NCBI RefSeq assembly: GCF_003403015.1
Contig: NZ_QURL01000003.1
Span: 62,001-126,000, forward strand
Direction of reading: 5' to 3'
From: Fulvimarina endophytica
GTDB taxonomy: Bacteria; Pseudomonadota; Alphaproteobacteria; Rhizobiales; Rhizobiaceae
DNA: 64,000 bases
Part shown: positions 8,974 to 17,027 of the stretch, piece after piece
Layout: each line of letters starts with the position of its first letter
Numbering within the stretch: the first letter of the stretch is position 1
The notes under the pieces: model-generated
Databases searched by the model: none
What the model was told of the DNA's origin: nothing
The model's input: only the letters and a program-made list of their open reading frames with translations
Translations under genes and position numbers: made by a program

Positions 8974-9417
8974 CTAGAAGTCGTCCGGCTCGTCCATGCC
9001 GACGAGGCGCGCATCGCGAAGGGCGAAGGCGAGGCGCTCGGTCGCCGCCTCCTCGCCAAGGCTCGGCCCGTCGATATCGACGAAGGTGATGTCGACGGCG
9101 GCGGTCGCAGCGCTCAGCTCGAGGCGGAAATGCACGGTCACGCCGTCGTGCTGGAATTCCAGCGCGAGCCCGATGATCGGCTTGGTGCCCCAGGAGATGT
9201 TCACGTCGCCGGAATTGGCGAAGCGCAGGACGAAGGGCTTCAGCGTGAGTTCCGCCGAGGAGGCGACGATGTCCTCGATATTGGCGTAGTTCTCGAAGCG
9301 CAGATAGGCGACGTAGTCGGCGACGTCGACGAGACGCAGTTCGGCGACGAATTCGCGGATCGCGTCGGCCAGGAGCTTCTCGCGGGTGAGCGAGGTCCGC
9401 TTCTTGACGTCGAGCAT
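8974..9417 (-). CDS. unrecognised 147-residue protein in the flagellar cluster
   Basis: No family is recognised. The protein is acidic and soluble, with no signal peptide or membrane segment. The first 40 residues look helical (LTREKLLADAIREFVAEL). The rest alternates hydrophobic and polar residues as in a beta-rich fold (VTVHFRLELSAATAAVDITFV), and it ends in the acidic EPDDF. Codon use matches its neighbours, so it is likely expressed. It lies on the same strand as flhB, downstream of it, and one base after the stop of a 27-codon ORF. A flagellar or export role is only a guess from position. Confidence 0.65.
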   Translation of the reverse strand: MLDVKKRTSLTREKLLADAIREFVAELRLVDVADYVAYLRFENYANIEDIVASSAELTLKPFVLRFANSGDVNISWGTKPIIGLALEFQHDGVTVHFRLELSAATAAVDITFVDIDGPSLGEEAATERLAFALRDARLVGMDEPDDF

Positions 9418-9418
9418 C

Positions 9419-9502
9419 TTAGTTGGCCGACATGCCGGCGGTCGCGCGGACGGGCTCCAATGTCCGTTTCATGCTGTCGAGATCGAGGCTGAATGCCGGC
9501 AT
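9419..9502 (-). CDS. possible 27-codon leader ORF
   Basis: ATG at 9502 runs to TAA at 9419-9421, encoding a peptide that starts MPAFSLDLDS and ends TAGMSAN. A GGAAGGG-like site lies upstream. The stop and the next gene's ATG are arranged TAAGATG, so ribosomes could re-initiate. It is a plausible small coupled gene, but a frame this short can also be chance. Confidence 0.35.
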   Translation of the reverse strand: MPAFSLDLDSMKRTLEPVRATAGMSAN

Positions 9503-9566
9503 GCGTGAGCCCTTCCGGGGTCGCCCCCCGTGCCGCGAGCGGTCTCGGCTGCAGCCTCCGGGCCGG

Positions 9567-10655
9567 TCAGGCGACGGCGACGGAAACCTTCGAGCCCTCG
9601 CGGGTGTGAAGATAGTAGATGATTTCCGCGACGGCCTTGAAGAATTCGGGCGGGATCATCTGATCGATCTCGACATGATCGTACATCGATCTTGCGAGGA
9701 GCTTGTCCTCGATCACCGGGATTTCCTTTTCCTCGGCGAGCTCGCGGATCTTCAGGGCGACGAGATCGGTGCCCTTGGCGACCACCGTCGGCGCGCCGCC
9801 CTCCTCGCGCACATAGCGCAGGGCGATGGCGTAATGGGTCGGGTTGGCGATCACGAGGGTGGCGCTCGGAACCTGCGCCATCATCCGGCGCTTGGAGCGC
9901 TCGCGCGCCACCTGGCGCTGGCGCTGTTTGACCATCGGGTCGCCCTCGGACTGCTTGTTCTCGTCCTTGATGTCCTGCTTCGACATCATCAGGTCGCGCT
10001 TCCAGTGGAAGCGGCTCATGGCGATGTCGGCGGCCACCAGCACGATCGTCGCGATCGAGACGCCGGACAGGAGCGTCATGGCGAGATCCAGCACCAGCTC
10101 GGGCACCTGGACGGGATCTGCGAGCATGGTCTTGATCATGGTGCCGGCATTGGACACCAGAAGCGTCCCGACCACGGCTCCGATCATGAGAAACTTGAAC
10201 ACGGCCTTCACGAACTCCGTCAGGCCGCGCGGGCCGAAGATCCGCGAGACGCCAGAGGCGAGCGAGATGTTCGAGTATTTCGGCTGGATGCGCTCCACAT
10301 TGATCTGCGGCGGGTTCTGGAGAACCGATGCGAGGATGCCGCCGAGGCACAGGAAGGCGGTCGCCGGCAGGACGAAGGTCGCAGCTTCGATGCTGAGCAT
10401 TTGCAGAACATGCACGGCGTCCTGGCTTGTCTCCAACCGCCACTGGAGAGGATTGTCGAACGTTGTCCGCAAGGTGGCGACGAGCCGGGTTCCCGATTCG
10501 CGTGCCTGCAGGGCGAAGAACGCCGAGATCGCCAGGAAGGACGCCAGGACCGGAGCTTCCCGCGAGACCGGAAGGTTGCCCTTCTCGATCGTGTCGCGGA
10601 TCTTCTTCTCGGTCGGCTGTTCCGTCTTCTGGGAACGATCTTCGCTCTCCGCCAC
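9567..10655 (-). CDS. flhB: flagellar type III export switch protein FlhB
   Basis: 362 residues. FlhB is an inner-membrane export-gate protein that cuts itself to switch substrates from hook to filament. The N-terminus has the family start (EDRSQKTEQPTEKKIRDTIEKGN). Four membrane segments fall at about 36-51, 90-112, 150-171 and 188-210. The autocleavage site NPTH is at 271-274, followed by YAIALRY and the cytoplasmic domain (AEEKEIPVIEDKLLARSMYD). All key residues are present. It is the last certain flagellar gene of the motA-fliM-fliN-fliG-flhB run. Confidence 0.97.
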   Translation of the reverse strand: MAESEDRSQKTEQPTEKKIRDTIEKGNLPVSREAPVLASFLAISAFFALQARESGTRLVATLRTTFDNPLQWRLETSQDAVHVLQMLSIEAATFVLPATAFLCLGGILASVLQNPPQINVERIQPKYSNISLASGVSRIFGPRGLTEFVKAVFKFLMIGAVVGTLLVSNAGTMIKTMLADPVQVPELVLDLAMTLLSGVSIATIVLVAADIAMSRFHWKRDLMMSKQDIKDENKQSEGDPMVKQRQRQVARERSKRRMMAQVPSATLVIANPTHYAIALRYVREEGGAPTVVAKGTDLVALKIRELAEEKEIPVIEDKLLARSMYDHVEIDQMIPPEFFKAVAEIIYYLHTREGSKVSVAVA

Positions 10656-10793
10656 CGCCGATTAGCCCGTAATTTGGTTGCGTTTCGATGAAGCGGGACG
10701 GTTAAGCCGTGTTCAACCGCCGGGTGTCGCCGTCATGGGTCGTTCTGCCGTAACGAAGCGGCCCGATGCGCCGGCATCGCGCATCGCAGGTCC

Positions 10794-11843
10794 TTACGCC
10801 TCTTCGTCCTCGCGCAGGACGATCGCGCCCCGGCTCGCAAGTTCGAGCGCCCTTGCCGCGATCGACCGCCTCGCCCCGTCGATCGCCTCTTTCGTGGCGT
10901 TGGATTCCTGGGCGAGTTCGGCCTCGATCATGCGGCGGGCGCGCGCGCCTTGCGTCGCGAGCACCGTCTCGGTGACCTCGGCGGACGCCCCGCGCAGGGA
11001 GAGGATGACGGTCTCGGTCTGGAAGCCGTCGAACAGAGTGAGGCGCGACTTCTGCGGCATCGAGGGGATGTCGTCGAAGGCGAAGAGCAGCTTGCGCAAT
11101 TCGTCGGCTTCCGACGAGTCGGCCGATTCGATGAAGCCGATGAGCTCCTCGCTCTCGGTCTTGTCGAGCCGGTTGACCACGTTGGCGAGCACCAGATGGC
11201 GGCTCTCGCCGTTCTCGGCCTCGCCCTCGGCCGAGACCAGATAGGCCTCGCGCACATGCGCCTCGAAGATCGCCTGGATCGGGCCGGACAGGGGCCGGAC
11301 CTCGAGCATGCGCTTCAGGACGTCGTTGCGAAGGGCGGGCTCGAAGGCGCGCGCGACGAGCGCCGCGCGCTCGCTCGGCAGCTTGGCGAAGAGAATGGCG
11401 ATGATGTGCGGATGCTCGTCCGACAGCTTGCCGGCGAGATCCTCGGCCTCCACGTCCGCCACCGCTTCCCACACGTCGCGGACCTGGGCCGTGAACAGGG
11501 TCTGGATCGCGCGGCTCTTCTCGTCGGGAAACAGGCTTTCGTATTCCTGCTCGCTCAGGGCGCTCTTCAGGAGATCGGCCATCTGCTGGTCGGGGCCGTG
11601 GAAGATCGGGCCGCGCTTGAAGGTGGAGGCGAAGTCCTCGACCACCTCGTCGATCTGGTCGGGCGAGACGTTTTCGAGGCTGGCCGCCGCCTTGCGCAGG
11701 GAGATGATCTCGTCCGGCGCCATGTGCTTGAGCAGCTTGGCCGCGCCTTCGGCGCCGAGCGCCAGAAGCAGCACGGCCGCGCGCGCTCCGCCCCTCAAGG
11801 GCGCCACCATGGGCAGTTCGGAATAGCTCGCCAGACCGTTCAT
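10794..11843 (-). CDS. fliG: flagellar motor switch protein FliG
   Basis: 349 residues. FliG is the rotor protein that contacts the MotA stator. N-terminal FliG domain: RAAVLLLALGAEGAAKLLKHM. Middle domain: EHPHIIAILFAKLPSERAALV, with the EHPQ-like motif present as DEHPH. C-terminal domain: LLFAFDDIPSMPQKSRLTLFDGFQTETVILSLRGA, holding the charged residues facing the stator. About 15 residues longer than the E. coli protein. It starts 7 bases after fliN ends. Confidence 0.96.
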   Translation of the reverse strand: MNGLASYSELPMVAPLRGGARAAVLLLALGAEGAAKLLKHMAPDEIISLRKAAASLENVSPDQIDEVVEDFASTFKRGPIFHGPDQQMADLLKSALSEQEYESLFPDEKSRAIQTLFTAQVRDVWEAVADVEAEDLAGKLSDEHPHIIAILFAKLPSERAALVARAFEPALRNDVLKRMLEVRPLSGPIQAIFEAHVREAYLVSAEGEAENGESRHLVLANVVNRLDKTESEELIGFIESADSSEADELRKLLFAFDDIPSMPQKSRLTLFDGFQTETVILSLRGASAEVTETVLATQGARARRMIEAELAQESNATKEAIDGARRSIAARALELASRGAIVLREDEEA

Positions 11844-11850
11844 GACAGGA

Positions 11851-12276
11851 TCAGGCCGCCTTCGCCTTCTTCGCGTTCGCCTTCGAACCCGGCGTGACGA
11901 CTTCGGTCAGGGTGATGCCGAAACGCTGGTCGTCCTGGTCGAGCACGACGATCTCGCCGCGCGCCACCACCCGGCCGTTGACGACGACGTCGATCGGATC
12001 GCCGACCTTGGTGTCGAGCTTCACGATCGAGCCGCGATTGAGCTTCAGGAGTTCGGCGACGCTCATGCGGGCCGAGCCGAGAACCACTTCCATGGTCACG
12101 GAGACGTCCATCACGAGGTCGAGATCCATCCGGTCCGCGCCCCTGAAATCGGGGGCGTCCGTCTCCGGCTCCTCCTCTTCCTCGGGCGCGAAGCCCTCGG
12201 GATTGAACTGGCCGGCGTCGAATTCGAACTCGCCGCCTTCGAAGTCCTCGGTCTCGTTTTCGTCCGGATCGATCAT
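11851..12276 (-). CDS. fliN: flagellar motor switch protein FliN
   Basis: 141 residues. The acidic, variable N-terminal 60 residues (EEEEEPETDAPDF) precede the SpoA/SURF domain, with the conserved run MDVSVTMEVVLGSARMSVAELLKL, then GSIVKLD, VVNGRVVARGEIVVLD and FGITLTEVV. FliN builds the C-ring with FliM and takes part in export. It ends in a lysine/alanine-rich tail. It is followed after 7 bases by fliG. Confidence 0.95.
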   Translation of the reverse strand: MIDPDENETEDFEGGEFEFDAGQFNPEGFAPEEEEEPETDAPDFRGADRMDLDLVMDVSVTMEVVLGSARMSVAELLKLNRGSIVKLDTKVGDPIDVVVNGRVVARGEIVVLDQDDQRFGITLTEVVTPGSKANAKKAKAA

Positions 12277-12406
12277 GGAGCATCATCCTCCGTCTGGCAT
12301 TGTCGCTCTGGCCGCCGGTTCACATTCCGGGGCGCTGTCCGACTTCTAGCCCGGCGAACTTATCCGAACCTGCCGAAGCCCGACGAACCTTAACAAATGA
12401 TAAAGA

Positions 12407-12808
12407 TCAGGCGGCCGTCTCGTAGCCGCGGGCGGGTCCGGCGGCGAGAGCCTTTGCCGGTGCCTGTGCCTGTGCCTGTGCGGGTGCCTGTGCGGGTGCC
12501 CGTGCCGGGCGGGCCGTGCCCGAGGCATGGAAGTCCGCCCGCTCGACGAGTTCGGCAAGCCTCGCACCGGCGATCCGGGCCCGCTCGCACTCGGCCTCGA
12601 TCGCCCTCAGCGTGTCGAGACCGTCGTATTTCAGCGCCGTCACCGCGCCGGCCGCCTTGTTGAGGGCCGCCTCCGACTGGGCGAGCGCCTCGAGCAGCTC
12701 GGTGCCGGACTGGCGCAGGGTCTTGATCTCCCGGACCATCCGGCCGGTTCGCAGGGCGGTCACGACGAGGGCGGCCATCAGCAGGAAATCAATGAGATAG
12801 GATGTCAT
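12407..12808 (-). CDS. DUF6468 flagellar-cluster membrane protein with PAQ-repeat tail
   Basis: 133 residues. An N-terminal membrane helix (about 3-20, LIDFLLMAALVVTAL) is followed by a cytoplasmic coiled coil (25-90) with GTELLEALAQSEAALNKAA and LKYDGLDTLRAIEAE. This matches DUF6468, a family of unknown function found beside fliM/fliN in Alphaproteobacteria. The last 35 residues are low-complexity (APAQAPAQAQAQAPAK), encoded by 6-bp DNA repeats at 12459-12506. The ATG at 12808 lies inside the end of fliM (20-base overlap), giving coupling. A motor-associated role is inferred only from position. Confidence 0.8.
   Translation of the reverse strand: MTSYLIDFLLMAALVVTALRTGRMVREIKTLRQSGTELLEALAQSEAALNKAAGAVTALKYDGLDTLRAIEAECERARIAGARLAELVERADFHASGTARPARAPAQAPAQAQAQAPAKALAAGPARGYETAA
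12459..12506. repeat. 6-bp microsatellite inside the DUF6468 gene
   Basis: Alternating GCCTGT and GCGGGT hexamers, about eight copies, encode the PAQ/AQ repeats of the protein tail. The number of copies could vary without breaking the frame, since each unit is two codons. Confidence 0.75.
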
Positions 12809-13784
12809 CGATGAACTCGCGGGTCGGATCGATCGTCTCCTCGAACCGCGCCACATAGGCGCCGCGCGCAAAGCCGACCTGGGACTTGAAGATGGGCGTG
12901 CCCTCGCATTCCATGGTGATCGCCTCGGTCACCTTGACGCCGAGGGGAAGGGTCTGGCCGACCCTCAGATGGGCGATGTCGCGCATCGGCACGCGCTTGC
13001 GGGCGAGGATCGCCTTGAGGTGCAGGCCCGACTTCTCGAAATTGCGGATCATCGCCTCCGACCAGCTGTCGTCGGGCGAGGGCTCGGGCACCTTCATCGG
13101 CTCGGCGAGGCGGCGGCGATGGAGGGCGAGATAGGAGGAGGGGAGCGCCAGAACGACGGTCGAGAGCGGCTCGTCGGGCTTCGCCTCCGCGCCCTTGGCC
13201 GCCTCCTCGCGCGCGGCCTTCTTCGACTTGGCCTTGCGGATCTCGAAGCTCATCTCCACGTGGCGCCGAGCGTTCGCGCCGCCGAAGAGTTCCGCGAACT
13301 CGTCGCCCGGCACCAGGCGCGCGGCCTCGAAGCCGGCCTCGTCGATCCGGCGGAAGGAGAGCGCGAAGGAATCGGCGAGCGCCTTGAAGGCCTCGCGCAC
13401 CAGCGCCCGGTCGAGATCGGTGATGCGCCGCGCGCCCTTGGCCTCGGACGGGGCCGCGCCGAAGAAGCAGGCGATGCAGGCATCGCAGAAGGATTGCGGG
13501 GCCTTCAGATAGGCCGGCCGCACGAAGCGCTTCGAAAGGAGTTCGGTGACGAGGGGCGGGCTCACCTCCCCCTCCCCCAGTTCGGGGCCGAAACTTCCCT
13601 CGAAGCCGGCGAAGGTGACGGCGACCTTCTCCACCGACAGGCGGTTGAGGGCGGTGGTGAGCTGGTCGGCGGTCGCCTCGGCGATCGCGCGAAGCTGCGG
13701 CAGCCGGGCGGGATCGATCTCGGCGGCCGACTTCAGCCGTTCCGAGATATCGCTCTGGCCGTCCACGCTGGCGGTATTCGACAT
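12789..13784 (-). CDS. fliM: flagellar motor switch protein FliM
   Basis: 331 residues. The CheC-like middle domain spans about 45-220 and the C-terminal SpoA domain about 235-325 (AHLRVGQTLPLGVKVTEAITMECEGTPIFKSQVGFARGAYVARFEE). The divergent rhizobial type is indicated by a lysine-rich insertion (KAKSKKAAREEAAKGAEAK) near 185. The usual N-terminal CheY-binding motif (LSQDEIDALL) is not visible; the start reads MSNTASVDGQSDISERL. It follows motA and is overlapped by the DUF6468 gene. Confidence 0.92.
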   Translation of the reverse strand: MSNTASVDGQSDISERLKSAAEIDPARLPQLRAIAEATADQLTTALNRLSVEKVAVTFAGFEGSFGPELGEGEVSPPLVTELLSKRFVRPAYLKAPQSFCDACIACFFGAAPSEAKGARRITDLDRALVREAFKALADSFALSFRRIDEAGFEAARLVPGDEFAELFGGANARRHVEMSFEIRKAKSKKAAREEAAKGAEAKPDEPLSTVVLALPSSYLALHRRRLAEPMKVPEPSPDDSWSEAMIRNFEKSGLHLKAILARKRVPMRDIAHLRVGQTLPLGVKVTEAITMECEGTPIFKSQVGFARGAYVARFEETIDPTREFIDDILSH

Positions 13785-13816
13785 CGTTCGCTTTCCTTAA
13801 ACCCAGGCCGTGGCGA

Positions 13817-14683
13817 TCAGGCGGCCGCCGTGCCGCCGCCGATCGTCTCGGCCTCGACCTGGTCGATGGTCGGACGGTCGTAGGCCGAAATGGTCTTGCG
13901 GCCGTATTCGATGGCGATCTGGGGCATGGCGCCGTTCATGTAGGCGATCAGCGTCGACTTGATCACGACATAGGTCCGCCCCTTCTTCTCGCGCACGCCC
14001 TTCACCTTGGTCGCGATCGGGCCGATCACGCCGTAGGAGAAGAACACGCCGGCGAAGGTGCCGACGAGAGCCGCCGCGATGAGGCCGCCGAGGATCTCCG
14101 GCGACTGGTCGAGCGCGCCCATGGCCTTGATGACGCCGAGCACGGCGGCGACGATGCCGAGCGCCGGAAGACCATCGGCCATGTCCTGAAGGGCGCCCTT
14201 GGGCTTCATCAGATCGTGGCAGATGGTCTCGATCTCCTCGTCCATCAGCGCCTCGATCTCGTGGCTGCGGGCCGAGCCGACGATGATCAGGCGGACATAG
14301 TCGCAGATGAAGCTGAGCTTCTGCTTGTCCTTCAGGATGGTCGGATAGGCCTGGAAGATCGTCGATTCCTCCGGCGCGTCCACATGGGCCTCGACCTCAG
14401 AGCGCGACTTGGAGCGCATCTCGCGCATCAGGGCGTGCAGGAGGCCGAGCACCTCCAGATAGTCCTTCTGCTTGGGAACGGCGTTCTTGAACGCCTCGCC
14501 CACGGCCTTGCCGGTGTCCTTGATGACCTTGGGCGAGTTGCCGACGAGGAAGGTGCCGAAGGACGAGCCGAGAATGATGACGTATTCGAAGGGCTGGACG
14601 AGAACGTCCAGATGACCGCCCATCGCCACGAAGCCGCCGAGACAGCAGCCGAGGACGACGACGAGACCGAGAAGAATGCCCAT
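13817..14683 (-). CDS. motA: flagellar stator proton-channel protein MotA
   Basis: 288 residues from the ATG at 14683 ([25 protein letters not shown]). A GGGA ribosome-binding site precedes this ATG; an alternative ATG at 14698 adds five residues but has none. Four membrane segments are visible: about 1-22, 30-50 ([16 protein letters not shown]), 165-185 and 195-220. The cytoplasmic loop has the charged residues that face FliG, and [20 protein letters not shown] is the conserved third segment with its prolines. MotB is not in the window. It is divergent from flgF. Confidence 0.95.
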   Translation of the reverse strand: MGILLGLVVVLGCCLGGFVAMGGHLDVLVQPFEYVIILGSSFGTFLVGNSPKVIKDTGKAVGEAFKNAVPKQKDYLEVLGLLHALMREMRSKSRSEVEAHVDAPEESTIFQAYPTILKDKQKLSFICDYVRLIIVGSARSHEIEALMDEEIETICHDLMKPKGALQDMADGLPALGIVAAVLGVIKAMGALDQSPEILGGLIAAALVGTFAGVFFSYGVIGPIATKVKGVREKKGRTYVVIKSTLIAYMNGAMPQIAIEYGRKTISAYDRPTIDQVEAETIGGGTAAA

Positions 14684-14881
14684 GCCAGTTCCCACCATGT
14701 TGATGGTGAAGCGGTACGGACGAGCGCTTGCGCGGACCTTGAAGCGGGCACCCGCCCGCGCCGCCGCCCCAGCCCGGGGTCGGGCAGGGCGTGCGCGGTG
14801 CCAGTCTCGGGCAAGCCGTCATAGGGCATCTTGAGGGTCAGAACGGGGCGCCCGCGCGCCGCGATCGCCATTCTTCAAAGG

Positions 14882-14900
14882 GGAACCTCGACGAGGTCCC
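14882..14900. promoter_or_regulatory. palindrome in the motA-flgF spacer
   Basis: GGAACCTCGACGAGGTCCC is a near-perfect palindrome (one mismatched pair, centre at 14891) whose axis lies 37 bases upstream of the flgF ATG, in a 244-base divergent spacer. It could be an operator or a leader hairpin. A second small inverted repeat, CGAA-GGCT-TTCG, covers the flgF ribosome-binding region. Confidence 0.4.
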
Positions 14901-14927
14901 GCCAGCGCCAAGACCCGAAGGCTTTCG

Positions 14928-15653
14928 ATGGAAACCTCCCTGCCCGTCGCCCTGTCCGGCCAGATCGCGATGGAAAAGCGTCTGGAAACGCTCGCCCACA
15001 ACATCGCCAATGCCCGCACCGTCGGCTTTCGCGCCGAGGAAGTCCGCTTCGAGGAGCTCCTGTCGCGCACCGGCAAGGACCCCGTCGCCTTCGTCACCGA
15101 GGGCGAGACCTATCTGTCCAACAAGTCCGGCGCGATGACCCAGACCGGCAATCCGCTCGATCTGGCGGTGCGCGGCGAGGCCTTCTTCGCCTTCCAGGGC
15201 GATCAGGGCCTCGTCTACACCCGCGACGGCCGCCTCCAGATCGCGCCGGACGGCTCGGTCCAGACGCTGACCGGCCGCGCGATCGTCGATGCCGGCGGCG
15301 CCGCCCTCCAGCTCGATCCCGCCGGCGGTCCGATCGTCGTCGACGGGCGCGGCATGATCCAGCAGAACGGCCAGGAAGTCGGCGCCGTCGGCCTCTTCCG
15401 CATTCCCGCGAACGCCAACGTCACCCGTCACGACAATTCCGGCGTCGTCTCCGACATCCCGGCGGCCCCGGTGGTCGACTTCCTCTCCGACAGTGTCATC
15501 CAGGGCTATGTGGAGGAGGCGAACGTGAACCCGCTCAAGGAGATCACCCGTTTGATCACCCTCCAGCGCGCCTTCGAGAGCGCGGCGAACGTCGTCGAGA
15601 CCAATGACCGCTCGCTCGGCGAGGCCATCCGCTCGCTCGGAGCCAACCGATGA
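14928..15653 (+). CDS. flgF: proximal rod protein FlgF
   Basis: 241 residues. The rod N-terminus reads METSLPVALSGQIAMEKRLETLAHNIANARTVGFRAEEV. The middle carries GNPLDLAVRGEAFFAFQGDQGLVYTRDGR, and the C-terminus has GYVEEANVNPLKEITRLITLQRAFE. All are FlgF/FlgG family marks. FlgF is part of the proximal rod and is exported by the flagellar type III system. The stop overlaps the fliI start by 4 bases (ATGA). Confidence 0.95.
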   Translation: METSLPVALSGQIAMEKRLETLAHNIANARTVGFRAEEVRFEELLSRTGKDPVAFVTEGETYLSNKSGAMTQTGNPLDLAVRGEAFFAFQGDQGLVYTRDGRLQIAPDGSVQTLTGRAIVDAGGAALQLDPAGGPIVVDGRGMIQQNGQEVGAVGLFRIPANANVTRHDNSGVVSDIPAAPVVDFLSDSVIQGYVEEANVNPLKEITRLITLQRAFESAANVVETNDRSLGEAIRSLGANR

Positions 15654-16990
15654 GCGCGTCCGTCGAGACCCAGGCCGCCCTCTCGGCCCCGCGCATCGAG
15701 ATCTCGGGGCGCATCGTCGACGTCGCCCCCCAGTCCTTCCGGGTTGCGGGCCTGTCGCCCTTCATGCGCCTCGGCGACTGCATACGCTGCCCCGGCGAGA
15801 GCGAGGACGAGCTCGGCGAGGTGGTGCGCATCGATGCCGACAGCCTCACCGTCAAGCCCTACGGCTCGCGCTTTTCCAAGGGCGTCGGCTCGCGCGCCCT
15901 GAAGGTCGGCCCGTTCGCCATCGCGCCCGATGCGAGCTGGCGCGGCCGGGTCCTCGACGGCTTCGGCCGCCCGCGGGACGATCTCGGCCCCGTCGGAACC
16001 GGCGATGTGGAACGCCCGGTGGACGCCCCGCCGCTCACCGCCCTCAAGCGCGCGCGCATTTCGCAGGCCGTGCCCACCGGGGTCTCGGTGGTGGACATCT
16101 TCACCCCGCTCCTCAAGGGCCAGCGCCTCGGCGTCTTCGCCGGCTCGGGCGTCGGCAAGTCGACCCTCATGGGCATGCTCGCCCAGGCCAAGGGCTTCGA
16201 CACCGTGGTCGTCTCCCTCGTCGGCGAGCGCGGCCGCGAGGTGCGCGAATTCCTGGAAGAGGTGATGGCGGGCGATCTGGAAAAGGTCGTCACGATCGTC
16301 GCCACCGGCGACGAGAGCCCGATGATGCGGCGCCTCGCCCCGCGCACGGCCACCGCCGTCGCCGAGCATTTCCGCGATGCGGGCGACGACGTCCTCCTCA
16401 TCGTCGACAGCGTGACGCGCTATGCCCATGCGGCACGCGACGTGGCGCTGGCGGCGGGCGAGCCGCCGGTCTCGCGCGGCTATCCGCCGAGCGTCTTCTC
16501 CGAACTGCCCCAGCTTCTGGAGCGGGCCGGTACCGGCCTCGAAGGCTCGGGCACGATCACCGGCATCTACGCCGTCCTCATCGACGGCGACGATCACAAC
16601 GATCCCATCGCCGACGCCATTCGCGGCACGCTCGACGGCCATATCGTGCTCGACCGCGAGATCGCCGAACAGGGCCGTTTCCCGGCCGTCGACTATCTCA
16701 AATCCATCTCGCGCCTCGCCGACAAGGCCTGGCACGGCAGCGAGCGCGAACTCGTCACGAGGCTGCGCGCCATGACCTCGCGCTTCGAGGACACGCGGGA
16801 CCTGCGCCTTCTCGGCGGCTATCAGCGCGGCTCGGACACGACCCTCGACCAGGCGGTCGACCTCGTGCCGCATATCTACGAGTTCCTCACCCAGCGCCCG
16901 GGCCAGGCGGTGCACGAAAAGCCGTTCGACGCCCTGAGCGCGGCCCTGAAACAGGCCCTCTCGGCCAAGTCGCAGCCGCCCGCCAAATAG
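15650..16990 (+). CDS. fliI: flagellar type III export ATPase FliI
   Basis: 446 residues. It is a cytoplasmic F1-beta-like ATPase that feeds substrates to the export gate. Walker A GSGVGKST is at 165-172; Walker B is in DDVLLIVDSVTRYAHAARD near 250. The type III ATPase signature RGYPPSVFSELPQLLERAG follows, with the arginine-finger region GRFPAVDYLKSISR. It is translationally coupled to flgF and ends 37 bases before the converging LuxR gene. Confidence 0.97.
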   Translation: MSASVETQAALSAPRIEISGRIVDVAPQSFRVAGLSPFMRLGDCIRCPGESEDELGEVVRIDADSLTVKPYGSRFSKGVGSRALKVGPFAIAPDASWRGRVLDGFGRPRDDLGPVGTGDVERPVDAPPLTALKRARISQAVPTGVSVVDIFTPLLKGQRLGVFAGSGVGKSTLMGMLAQAKGFDTVVVSLVGERGREVREFLEEVMAGDLEKVVTIVATGDESPMMRRLAPRTATAVAEHFRDAGDDVLLIVDSVTRYAHAARDVALAAGEPPVSRGYPPSVFSELPQLLERAGTGLEGSGTITGIYAVLIDGDDHNDPIADAIRGTLDGHIVLDREIAEQGRFPAVDYLKSISRLADKAWHGSERELVTRLRAMTSRFEDTRDLRLLGGYQRGSDTTLDQAVDLVPHIYEFLTQRPGQAVHEKPFDALSAALKQALSAKSQPPAK

Positions 16991-17027
16991 GCCTCGCGCT
17001 CCCCGGCGCCGGCCTTTCTCCACACCG

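Noticed and set aside
12459..12506. Regular repeats at 12459-12506 considered as a CRISPR-like array
   Set aside because: They are 6-bp coding repeats with no spacers and translate in frame as PAQ repeats.
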